This document shows, piece by piece, positions 13,701 through 14,631 of a stretch of DNA of 14,631 nucleotides. Below the pieces are notes generated by a model. It was not told where the DNA came from. It did not search any database and saw nothing but the letters and a program-made list of their open reading frames with translations. The translations under genes and the position numbers were made by a program. Position 1 is the first letter of the stretch. Every line of letters begins with the position of its first letter. The DNA comes from Baffinella frigidus (taxonomy: Eukaryota > Cryptophyceae > Cryptomonadales > Baffinellaceae): the NCBI GenBank assembly GCA_026770585.1, contig MU646727.1, positions 91,612-106,242 of the forward strand. Reading direction: 5' to 3'.

Positions 13701-14204
13701 GTATGGAGATTAAACCCGCAACCTCTGCACCGTTCTTCCTCTCGCACACCCCGTTTCACGCAGATTGGCCTTAACCCCAAACCCTGAACCGTGAATCTAC
13801 AACTGGAAGCTAGAGGAGCAGCAGCACCGCAAAATCTTCATGTGAGGTCCCCTCCTTCCCACGCACCCTAAACCCTAGACCCTAAACTCCAAACCTGAAA
13901 CCCTTGAACTGCGAAAGCTTCGTGTAAACCCTAAACCCTAAACCCTAAACCCCGAACCCTAAGCCCTGAACCCTAAAACCGAAAACCGAAAACTCAAGCC
14001 CCAAACCCAACCTAAAACCCTAAACCGCAAAAGCTTCGCGTAAATCCTAAACCCCAAACCCCAAACCCCAAACCCCAAACCCCAAACCCCAAACCCCAAA
14101 CCCCAAACCCCAAACCCCAACACCAGACTGGAGCGGGGTCTGCTAGACTACAAGAAGCAGCAGAGCCAGGACAGGCGGCGCACCAAGGACGAGCGCGAGC
14201 TCTG
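4710..14204 (+). CDS. ADA2: Transcriptional adaptor ADA2 (13 exons, 3' end outside window)
   Basis: ADA2 links the acetyltransferase GCN5 to chromatin in SAGA-type complexes in the nucleus and stimulates histone H3 acetylation. Exons 4710-4764, 4916-4986, 6307-6373, 6835-6890, 7645-7744, 9597-9694, 9829-9863, 10037-10091, 10252-10341, 10918-10976, 12030-12129, 13438-13514 and 14127-14204 join in consistent phases to 313 codons. The ZZ finger spans about residues 33-88, SANT about 98-147 (TPDWTAREE, GIGNWGEIERVVGTKTKPEC), and the ADA2 middle region 229-313 (FMPARGDFDVEWDNDAE, KELKNKVLEIY, FILERGLL, RRRTKDEREL). Family members are about 430-550 residues, so the SWIRM end lies downstream. Introns (134-1852 bp) are mostly telomere-like heptamers with partial exon copies. 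The family call is firm; exact boundaries of exons 1, 3 and 13 are less so. Confidence 0.9.
4916..4986 (+). CDS. ADA2: ADA2 exon 2 (start of the ZZ finger)
   Basis: Acceptor GAGCAG, donor TCG/GTATAG. It encodes EEEIKKNQKTALGVHCNYCK and RDVS (residues 19-42), including the first zinc pair C34-x2-C37. HCNYC is the plant-type beginning of the ADA2 ZZ domain. The preceding 151-bp intron is the only clear one without telomere-like repeats. Confidence 0.9.
5225..5307. mobile_element. Short terminal-inverted-repeat element in intron 2
   Basis: GTTGACTAATC (5225-5235) and GATTAGTCAAC (5297-5307) are exact inverse complements enclosing 61 bp of unique sequence. This is probably a tiny MITE or its remnant. 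The flanking stretches 4987-5224 and 5308-5468 are intron sequence with no other feature that I see. Confidence 0.55.
5469..5604. mobile_element. 136-bp foldback element E, copy 1
   Basis: The ends ATCTCC and GGAGAT are joined by long arms (TATTAATTAATTGCTTTTGG pairing with CCAAAAGCAATTAATTAAT, and inner CGAAATTTACTACACAA with TTGTGTAGTAATTTTCG). A copy of identical length lies at 13575-13710 in intron 12, and an eroded inner core at 6613-6669 in intron 3. It is AT-rich, unlike its surroundings. A recently active non-autonomous element is likely. Confidence 0.9.
5688..5740 (+). pseudogene. Two degenerate copies of the exon 3 acceptor junction
   Basis: TTGCAGGATCAGATCTACTT (5690-5709) and CTGCAGGATCGGATCTACTT (5719-5738) match the true junction TTGCAG/GACCAGATCTACCT at 6301-6320. 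Both soon meet stop codons (TTGAGTAG, TTAATCAG). They lie upstream of the true exon, inside intron 2. Confidence 0.75.
5744..5797 (+). repeat. Intron 2 direct repeat, copy 1
   Basis: The stretch CAAGTAGACCCAGGGTCTCT through CAAACCTCTCC matches 6180-6230 (CAAGTGGACCCGGGGTCCCT through CAAACCTCTC). Together with the exon 3 junction copies it shows that a module of about 436 bp was duplicated within this intron. Confidence 0.7.
5809..5923. mobile_element. TIR element of 115 bp in intron 2
   Basis: CGAGGCGGACCAAAT (5809-5823) and ATTTGGTCCGCCTCG (5909-5923) are exact inverse complements. The 85-bp interior has no coding potential. The structure suggests a MITE inserted within the duplicated intron module. 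Confidence 0.65.
5958..6170 (+). pseudogene. 118-bp tandem dimer carrying exon 3 acceptor copies
   Basis: Two copies (about 5958-6056 and 6076-6170) share CGGGGTTGCAGGACCAGATC, CCTCAATCCCGTGGCTGTT, GCATCCATC and CCCTTACTAAA. Each includes the exon 3 acceptor and its first six codons, then diverges from the exon after CTCAA. They offer alternative 3' splice sites but encode a different continuation. Confidence 0.75.
6254..6296. repeat. Tandem 27-bp repeat before exon 3
   Basis: GGGTCTGACAAAAAAT occurs at 6254-6269 and 6281-6296, joined by TGGATCCC-type sequence. It lies just upstream of the true exon 3 acceptor. Confidence 0.75.
6307..6373 (+). CDS. ADA2: ADA2 exon 3 (ZZ finger, third cysteine pair)
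   Basis: Acceptor GTTGCAG, donor GTCG/GTCCGC. It encodes DQIYLKSAVSDDVDLCLECF and SV plus one base (residues 43-65). DLCLECFSVG is the ADA2 signature, with C58-x2-C61. Where family members read K-C-x2-C-P/D, this exon has K-S-A-V-S, so the second cysteine pair is replaced by S49 and S52. The donor is weak, but its phase matches exon 4. Confidence 0.85.
6374..6834 (+). other. Intron 3: heptamers and exon 3 remnants
   Basis: Runs of CCCGAAA, CCCCAAA and CCCTAAA fill most of the intron. At 6547-6565 TGCGTCTCCGTCGGTCC repeats the exon 3 donor end (TGCTTCTCCGTCG/GTCC). GCGGTGTCGTC at about 6679 resembles its middle. GATGTCGTGGAGGTGAAGAA at 6726-6745 loosely resembles exon 4. The E-family foldback core at 6613-6669 splits these remnants. 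Confidence 0.65.
6613..6669. mobile_element. Foldback element E, eroded core
   Basis: CGAAAATTATTACACAA (6613-6629) pairs with TTGTGTAGTAATTTTCG (6653-6669) with one mismatch. Both resemble the inner arms of the 136-bp elements at 5469 and 13575. The outer arms are absent. Confidence 0.65.
6835..6890 (+). CDS. ADA2: ADA2 exon 4 (ZZ finger histidine segment)
   Basis: Acceptor CCCAG, donor GAC/GTAAGC. It encodes VEIVDAKKTDGKHPHRSD (residues 66-83) after the split glycine 65. It matches the family stretch GAEVTPHKSNH. H78 and H80 are candidate zinc ligands, but the last conserved histidine position falls at A84 in exon 5. Confidence 0.9.
6953..7103 (+). pseudogene. Two copies of the exon 4 donor junction
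   Basis: CCCGCACCGCAGCGAC/GTAC at 6953-6972 and again at 7088-7107 copies the true exon end CCCGCACCGCAGTGAC/GTAAGC. Both lie downstream of the exon, separated by heptamers, and lack any upstream acceptor. The two copies are nearly identical to each other, so the second probably arose from the first. Confidence 0.8.
7317..7386 (+). repeat. Ten CCAGAAA heptamers in intron 4
   Basis: Ten perfect CCAGAAA units, with three more at about 7246-7265. The intron also carries CCCGAAA, CCCCAAA, CCCTAAA and CCCTCAA runs. Every unit here contains CAG, so it supplies a series of cryptic acceptors upstream of exon 5. Confidence 0.9.
7645..7744 (+). CDS. ADA2: ADA2 exon 5 (end of ZZ, first half of SANT)
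   Basis: Acceptor ATCGCAG, donor TTCG/GTCTGC. It encodes AKYRVMERLDFPIVTPDWTA and REELGLLDGIETF plus one base (residues 84-117). YRVM..L.FP...PDW.A.EEL.LL.GIE is a strongly conserved ADA2 pattern. W101 is the first SANT core tryptophan. An 80-bp near-identical copy follows in the intron. Confidence 0.95.
7747..7886 (+). repeat. Intron 5 GAGGCCCCCT repeat module, copy 1
   Basis: This holds five imperfect units with the core AGAGGCCCCCT, spaced by about 25 bp and separated by TACATT or TGTTACCAG. A similar module lies at 8165-8273, starting GTTAATGTTGATACGTTAGAG. Shorter forms (CCAGAAAGGCCCCCT) recur at 9048, 9207 and 9470. It is always downstream of an exon 5 end copy, so exon end and intron start were duplicated together. 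Confidence 0.8.
7910..7989 (+). pseudogene. 80-bp copy of exon 5 with one mismatch
   Basis: From GGCTCGATTTCCCGATCG to the donor TTCGGT this equals 7667-7746, except GGC to GGG, which is synonymous (Gly112). It lacks the first 22 exon bases and any acceptor; a GA-rich run (ATAGAGAGAGAG) precedes it. After the donor it reads GTATATC rather than GTCTGC. It could serve as an alternative donor only if joined to an acceptor. Confidence 0.9.
7978..8085 (+). repeat. 31-bp tandem repeat of the exon 5 donor junction
   Basis: The unit GAGACCTTCGGTATATCTTA plus GCATCCCTTTT starts at 7978, 8009 and 8040, with a truncated fourth (TGTATATCTTAGCATTCCC). Each full unit contains the last exon codons and the GT donor, making a ladder of 5' splice sites. 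Confidence 0.9.
8126..8273 (+). pseudogene. Degenerate third copy of the exon 5 end plus intron module
   Basis: CTGGCCTCCTCGACGGCTTC, then GAAACCTTCGGTATATC, is an eroded form of the exon 5 end. It leads into a second GAGGCCCCCT module that closely follows copy 1 in order. This shows the duplicated unit was exon end plus intron start. Confidence 0.75.
8276..8380. mobile_element. Foldback-element family B, copy 2 (in intron 5)
   Basis: It has the same length and interior as 1396-1500, ends TATCCCTTGAGTGGCGA and TCGCCACTTGAGGGATA. It sits between the duplicated intron module and sequence resuming TCTTACTGTT, which is itself intron-module sequence. It therefore appears to have inserted after the duplication. 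Confidence 0.85.
8456..8613. mobile_element. 158-bp foldback element F
   Basis: Arms of about 72 bp (8456-8527 and 8542-8613), starting GATCTTATCTCAGAAAACGA, pair almost completely around a 14-bp loop. Each arm contains a smaller palindrome, AAAACGAGTTCTAAAACTCG plus TTTT. It is a single copy in the window and non-coding. Confidence 0.85.
8648..8689. repeat. 21-bp tandem repeat in intron 5
   Basis: Two perfect head-to-tail copies of ATTTCCGGTTTTCCGGTTTT plus C. AAAACCGGAAAAT at about 8775-8787 is partly complementary, so the segment could fold. The rest of 8614-8840 is AT-richer intron sequence with no other feature that I see. Confidence 0.8.
8843..9462 (+). pseudogene. Series of short exon 5 donor-junction copies
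   Basis: Variants of GA(A/G)ACCTTCGGTCTGTNTTA occur near 8845, 8868, 9000, 9103, 9148, 9183, 9361 and 9440, most followed by GCATTACCAGA and then GGCCCCCT or heptamers. They represent repeated duplication of the exon 5 end plus the intron start. Several have lost frame or the TTCG motif. Confidence 0.75.
9319..9352 (+). pseudogene. Copy of the exon 6 acceptor end in intron 5
   Basis: After CCAG, GGATCGACAGCTGGGGGGAG and onward matches the first 34 bases of exon 6 with three mismatches. It then breaks directly into TACTGTTACC, which is intron 5 donor-side repeat. The junction therefore joins an acceptor copy to a donor-side copy. Confidence 0.85.
9597..9694 (+). CDS. ADA2: ADA2 exon 6 (second half of SANT)
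   Basis: Acceptor CCCGCAG, donor ACG/GTGAGC. It encodes IGNWGEIERVVGTKTKPECE and FHYYAHYINNKT (residues 118-149). GNW..I...VGTK.K.EC..HY...YIN is the most diagnostic ADA2 SANT stretch, and W121 is the second core tryptophan. In ADA2 proteins the SANT domain supports binding and stimulation of GCN5. Confidence 0.97.
9829..9863 (+). CDS. ADA2: ADA2 exon 7
   Basis: A 35-bp exon between GAAACAG and G/GTAAAT. It encodes GVTGFPIPDVG (residues 150-160) plus two bases. FP(I/L)PD right after the SANT domain is conserved in ADA2. The flanking introns (134 and 173 bp) are almost purely telomere-like. Confidence 0.9.
9864..10036 (+). repeat. Intron 7: CCCTAAA-type array
   Basis: A 173-bp intron made almost wholly of CCCTAAA and CCCCAAA units, with single-base variants, ending TACTCCCATACAG. 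It is the cleanest case of a functional-looking intron that is simply a telomere-like array. CCCTAAC-type units could act as branch site and pyrimidine tract. Confidence 0.85.
10037..10091 (+). CDS. ADA2: ADA2 exon 8
   Basis: Acceptor ATACAG, donor GAG/GTCAAC. It encodes AVSKMQFVNPGPPDDFSE (residues 162-179) after the split Arg161. This linker is variable in the family, so support comes from phase, codon use and splice sites rather than motif. A copy of its end with a better donor follows at 10156. Confidence 0.8.
10156..10174 (+). pseudogene. Copy of the exon 8 donor end
   Basis: TCCGGACGGCTTCTCCGAG/GTAAAC copies CCCGGACGACTTCTCAGAG/GTCAAC. The copy has a better donor consensus than the true exon but no acceptor near it. 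Confidence 0.8.
10252..10341 (+). CDS. ADA2: ADA2 exon 9
   Basis: Acceptor GAAACAG, donor CAC/GTGAGA. It encodes CVEASVAGAGPIPGKMTKSE and WKKHMIDTKH (residues 180-209). It has no motif I know. It belongs to the variable linker between SANT and the conserved middle region. A partial copy at 10464-10487 follows in intron 9. Confidence 0.8.
10435..10487 (+). pseudogene. Fused copies of the exon 10 and exon 9 ends
   Basis: CCGGGCCCGACGTCGTCG (10435-10452) matches the end of exon 10, which lies downstream. GAAGCACATGATCGATACCA plus AGCA (10464-10487) matches the end of exon 9 and keeps GTGAGA just after. Having an exon 10 end upstream of exon 10 breaks the usual order of copies in this gene. Confidence 0.7.
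10675..10829 (+). pseudogene. Two copies of the exon 10 acceptor end
   Basis: GCAG/ATCACGCACGAGACCATC at 10671-10692, soon stopped by TGTTAG, and GCAG/ATCACGCGCGAGACCATC at 10798-10819 precede the true exon at 10918. Between them TTTCAAGGTCTAA occurs twice with G-strand telomere-like GGGTTTGGGGTTTAGG, opposite in orientation to most of the gene. Confidence 0.8.
10918..10976 (+). CDS. ADA2: ADA2 exon 10
   Basis: Acceptor GGCGCAG, donor GG/GTGCGT. It encodes ITRETIRYYDDKPPGSDVV (residues 210-228) plus two bases of Gly229. The frame leads straight into the conserved GFMPAR motif of exon 11, matching fungal GFMPGR. Confidence 0.88.
10985..11257 (+). repeat. CCCTACA heptamer array in intron 10
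   Basis: CCCTCAA, CCCTACA, CACCATA and CCCTGCA units run to about 11130, then CCCGAAA and CCCGAGA units. It is telomere-derived in period but not in sequence, and lies between exon 10 and the first exon 11 copy. Confidence 0.85.
11266..11305 (+). pseudogene. Exon 11 acceptor copy 1
   Basis: After CCTAACCTAACAG, 40 bases match the start of exon 11 (YMPARGDFDVEWD) and then pass into CCCGAAACC heptamers. No donor is present. Tyr replaces Phe230, as in plant relatives (GYNPKR). Confidence 0.88.
11460..11512 (+). pseudogene. Exon 11 acceptor copy 2
   Basis: It has the same CCTAACCTAACAG acceptor. It reads HMPARGDLDVEWDNERL, with a six-base deletion relative to DNDAERL, then passes into CACCCCAACCCC repeats. 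Confidence 0.88.
11746..11805 (+). pseudogene. Exon 11 acceptor copy 3
   Basis: Acceptor AAAACAG. Sixty bases read YMPARGDFDAEWDNDAERL and then break into CACCCTAACCCC. Copies 2 and 3 both end at CGCCTCA, where the exon continues TCTGCGAC, so they share one breakpoint. Confidence 0.88.
12030..12129 (+). CDS. ADA2: ADA2 exon 11 (conserved middle region)
   Basis: Acceptor CTGACAG, donor CAG/GCACGT (a GC donor). It encodes FMPARGDFDVEWDNDAERLI and CDCVFDEKKDTDQ (residues 230-262). R.(D/E)F..E.(D/E)N.AE is a hallmark of all ADA2 proteins. It is the fourth and only complete member of a row of four acceptor copies. Confidence 0.95.
12136..12198 (+). repeat. Dispersed repeat D, short copy
   Basis: CCCGCTCGAAAGTTGCCGGA, TTTGTACCGCG and CAACTTAAGGATAGTC follow the second half of the block at 3595-3706. 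It lies six bases after the exon 11 donor. Confidence 0.7.
12215..12281 (+). pseudogene. Exon 11 donor-side copy with frameshift
   Basis: GGGACAACGGCGCCGGGCGC onward follows the last two-thirds of exon 11, ending ACCGACCAG/GCACGC with the same GC donor. A two-base insertion in GAGAAAACAAGG breaks the frame relative to GAGAAGAAGG. Confidence 0.88.
12297..12405 (+). repeat. Dispersed repeat D, long copy
   Basis: It matches 3595-3706 from GTCTATTTGG through CTTTTCCGCTCCAAAGTTG to GAATAGT.GGT. It follows the exon 11 donor-side copy, so repeat D seems to have been carried along when the exon end was duplicated. Confidence 0.75.
12412..12620 (+). pseudogene. Further exon 11 fragments
   Basis: GGGACAACGACGCCGAGCGC plus CTCATTT at 12413-12439 is a third middle fragment. 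GGAAGGACACCGGCCAG at about 12604-12620 resembles the exon end GAAGGACACCGACCAG but lacks a donor. Unique sequence separates them. Confidence 0.65.
12666..12755. repeat. TGCTATCTTAG inverted repeat and downstream block
   Basis: TGCTATCTTAG (12666-12676) is the exact complement of CTAAGATAGCA (12713-12723). The block 12699-12755, starting AAGCTATGTCGAGGCTAAGA, is repeated at 13233-13289 with two changes. It may be a small element with a flanking direct duplication. Confidence 0.75.
12819..12874 (+). repeat. Eight perfect CCCTAAA repeats in intron 11
   Basis: Exactly eight perfect units within sequence rich in TGCTGAGGGG. Unlike the other intron arrays it carries no variants, so it is young or was freshly added. 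Complementary TTTAGGG repeats lie 110 bp downstream. Confidence 0.92.
12984..13170 (-). repeat. G-strand TTTAGGG and GGTGTAGG repeats in intron 11
   Basis: TTAGGGTTTAGGGTTTAGGG at 12984-13003, variants to 13050, then GGTGTAGGGTGTAGGG at about 13114-13147 and GGTTTAGGGTTTAGGG at 13152-13168. These are telomere-like units in the opposite orientation to those of the other introns. Confidence 0.88.
13191..13237 (+). pseudogene. Exon 12 acceptor copy, truncated
   Basis: After CCCCTGGGTCAG, 47 bases match exon 12 with two mismatches (CTC for CTG, AAG for AAC, changing Asn275 to Lys). It then joins ATGTCGAGGCTAAG of the block also seen at 12699. AAGCT is shared at the junction. Confidence 0.92.
13438..13514 (+). 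CDS. ADA2: ADA2 exon 12
   Basis: Acceptor CCTGGGTCAG after a T-rich tract, donor TTCAT/GTACCC. It encodes DKELKNKVLEIYNWKLEERQ and RRKTF (residues 263-287) plus two bases. ELK.KVL.IY...L.ER.RRK.F is conserved in ADA2 proteins. Confidence 0.95.
13575..13710. mobile_element. 136-bp foldback element E, copy 2 (in intron 12)
   Basis: Same ends (ATCTCC and GGAGAT), same length and nearly the same sequence as 5469-5604. It inserted next to CCTC and is followed by TAAACCC heptamer sequence. Its presence in two introns of one gene fits recent mobility. Confidence 0.9.
13793..13841 (+). pseudogene. Exon 12 donor-side copy
   Basis: GAATCTACAACTGGAAGCTA through CAAAATCTTCAT/GTGAGG matches the second half of exon 12 with about five changes. 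Its donor GTGAGG is nearer consensus than the true GTACCC. Two further remnants, TGCGAAAGCTTCGTGTAA (13910) and CCGCAAAAGCTTCGCGTAA (14025), copy only the last bases. Confidence 0.85.
14052..14114 (+). repeat. Nine perfect CCCCAAA repeats abutting exon 13
   Basis: Nine perfect units end in CCCCAACACCAG, the acceptor of exon 13. The array itself must therefore act as the pyrimidine-rich tract. The opposite strand (GGGGTTT)9 could form a G-quadruplex. Confidence 0.92.
14127..14204 (+). CDS. ADA2: ADA2 exon 13
   Basis: Acceptor CACCAG; the split codon AT/A gives Ile288. It encodes LERGLLDYKKQQSQDRRRTK and DEREL (residues 289-313) plus TG. FILER.LL and (S/T)K(D/E)ERE are family motifs. I place the donor at TG/GTTTGA, which predicts Trp if the next exon starts with G. 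The frame also stays open beyond it, so this end is uncertain. Confidence 0.85.
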
Positions 14205-14225
14205 GTTTGACCCTAAACCTAGAGG

Positions 14226-14280
14226 GGTACGGAGGGGTGCTGAGGGGTGTATAGGGGTAAGGAGGGGTGCTGAGGGGTGT
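14226..14280. repeat. Tandem GAGGGGTGCTGAGGGGTGTA repeat
   Basis: Two units of about 30 bp (TACGGAGGGGTGCTGAGGGG; TAAGGAGGGGTGCTGAGGGG). TGCTGAGGGG also recurs in intron 11 (12781, 12899). Complementary to the C-rich units, it lies just after exon 13. Confidence 0.8.
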
Positions 14281-14281
14281 A

Positions 14282-14592
14282 ACCAAGGACAAGCGCGAGA
14301 AACCAGGGACGAGCGCAAGCTCTGGTTCCAACCTCCGAACCTCACTCAACCCTGAACCCGAAACACAAAACCCCAAACCCCAAACCCCAAACCCCAAACC
14401 ACAAACCCCAAACCCTCAACTCTCACCTCTAAACCAAGGACGAGCGCGAGCTCTGCTTCAACCTTCAACCCTCACTCAACCCTGAACCCGAAACCCGAAA
14501 CCTGAAACCCGAAACCCGAAACCTGAATCCCGAAACCCGAAACCTGAAACCCGAAACCTGAAACCCGAAACCAAGGACGAGCGCGATCTCTT
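14282..14592 (+). pseudogene. Four copies of the exon 13 donor end
   Basis: ACCAAGGACAAGCGCGAG (14282), CAGGGACGAGCGCAAGCTCT plus GGTTCC (14305), ACCAAGGACGAGCGCGAGCT plus CTGCTTC (14433) and ACCAAGGACGAGCGCGATCT (14570) copy the exon end ACCAAGGACGAGCGCGAGCT plus CTGGTTT. CCCGAAA, CCCCAAA and CCTGAAA heptamers separate them. Only the second keeps CTG/GT. Confidence 0.85.
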
Positions 14593-14631
14593 TCAACCCT
14601 GAACCCCGTCTGAATCCTTTCTGAACCCTCT

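Noticed and set aside
1-14631. tRNA, rRNA, riboswitch or prophage features
   Set aside because: I saw no cloverleaf, conserved rRNA segment or phage gene. The many hairpins are explained by foldback elements.

Overview
The window is eukaryotic nuclear DNA. Its main content is one plus-strand, intron-rich gene (4710 to beyond the right end) for a transcriptional adaptor of the ADA2/TADA2 family, a subunit of the GCN5-containing SAGA-type histone acetyltransferase complexes. I could thread thirteen exons with consistent phases. They give 313 codons of N-terminal and central protein: a basic start, a ZZ zinc finger, a SANT domain and the conserved ADA2 middle region. The C-terminal SWIRM part is outside the window. 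Canonical GT-AG introns (one GC-AG), GC-rich exon codons, a plant-like HCNYC start to the ZZ finger and Arabidopsis-type CCCTAAA/TTTAGGG repeats suggest a microalga, perhaps a prasinophyte-like green alga. Other protist algae with this telomere type, such as dinoflagellates, cannot be excluded. The organism is an inference.

Layout. 1-496: blocks of homogeneous 7-bp repeats ending in true CCCTAAA telomere-type repeats. 497-3900: no convincing gene; several families of short foldback or terminal-inverted-repeat elements (MITE-like), perfect palindromes, a GTGC microsatellite and a 91-bp tandem dimer. 3921-4537: three exon-like pieces on the minus strand, possibly an unidentified gene head-to-head with ADA2. 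4538-4709: the presumed shared promoter interval. 4710-14204: ADA2 exons 1-13. 14205-14631: start of the next intron.

The striking part is the introns. Most consist of degenerate telomere-like heptamers (CCCTAAA, CCCGAAA, CCCCAAA, CCAGAAA, CCCTACA). Inside them are more than 25 partial copies of the neighbouring exons. The copies nearly always include the exon-intron junction: acceptor-side copies lie upstream of the true exon and donor-side copies lie downstream of it. Exon 11 alone has three truncated acceptor-side copies, each with its own AG, before the full exon. Exon 5 is followed by an 80-bp copy with one mismatch and then many short donor-junction copies. I see no full-length spare exon, and the copies are truncated, shifted or stopped, while the inferred true exons keep one open frame. 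This looks like recurrent local duplication, perhaps driven by recombination or repair between the heptamers. It deserves checking against RNA and long reads.
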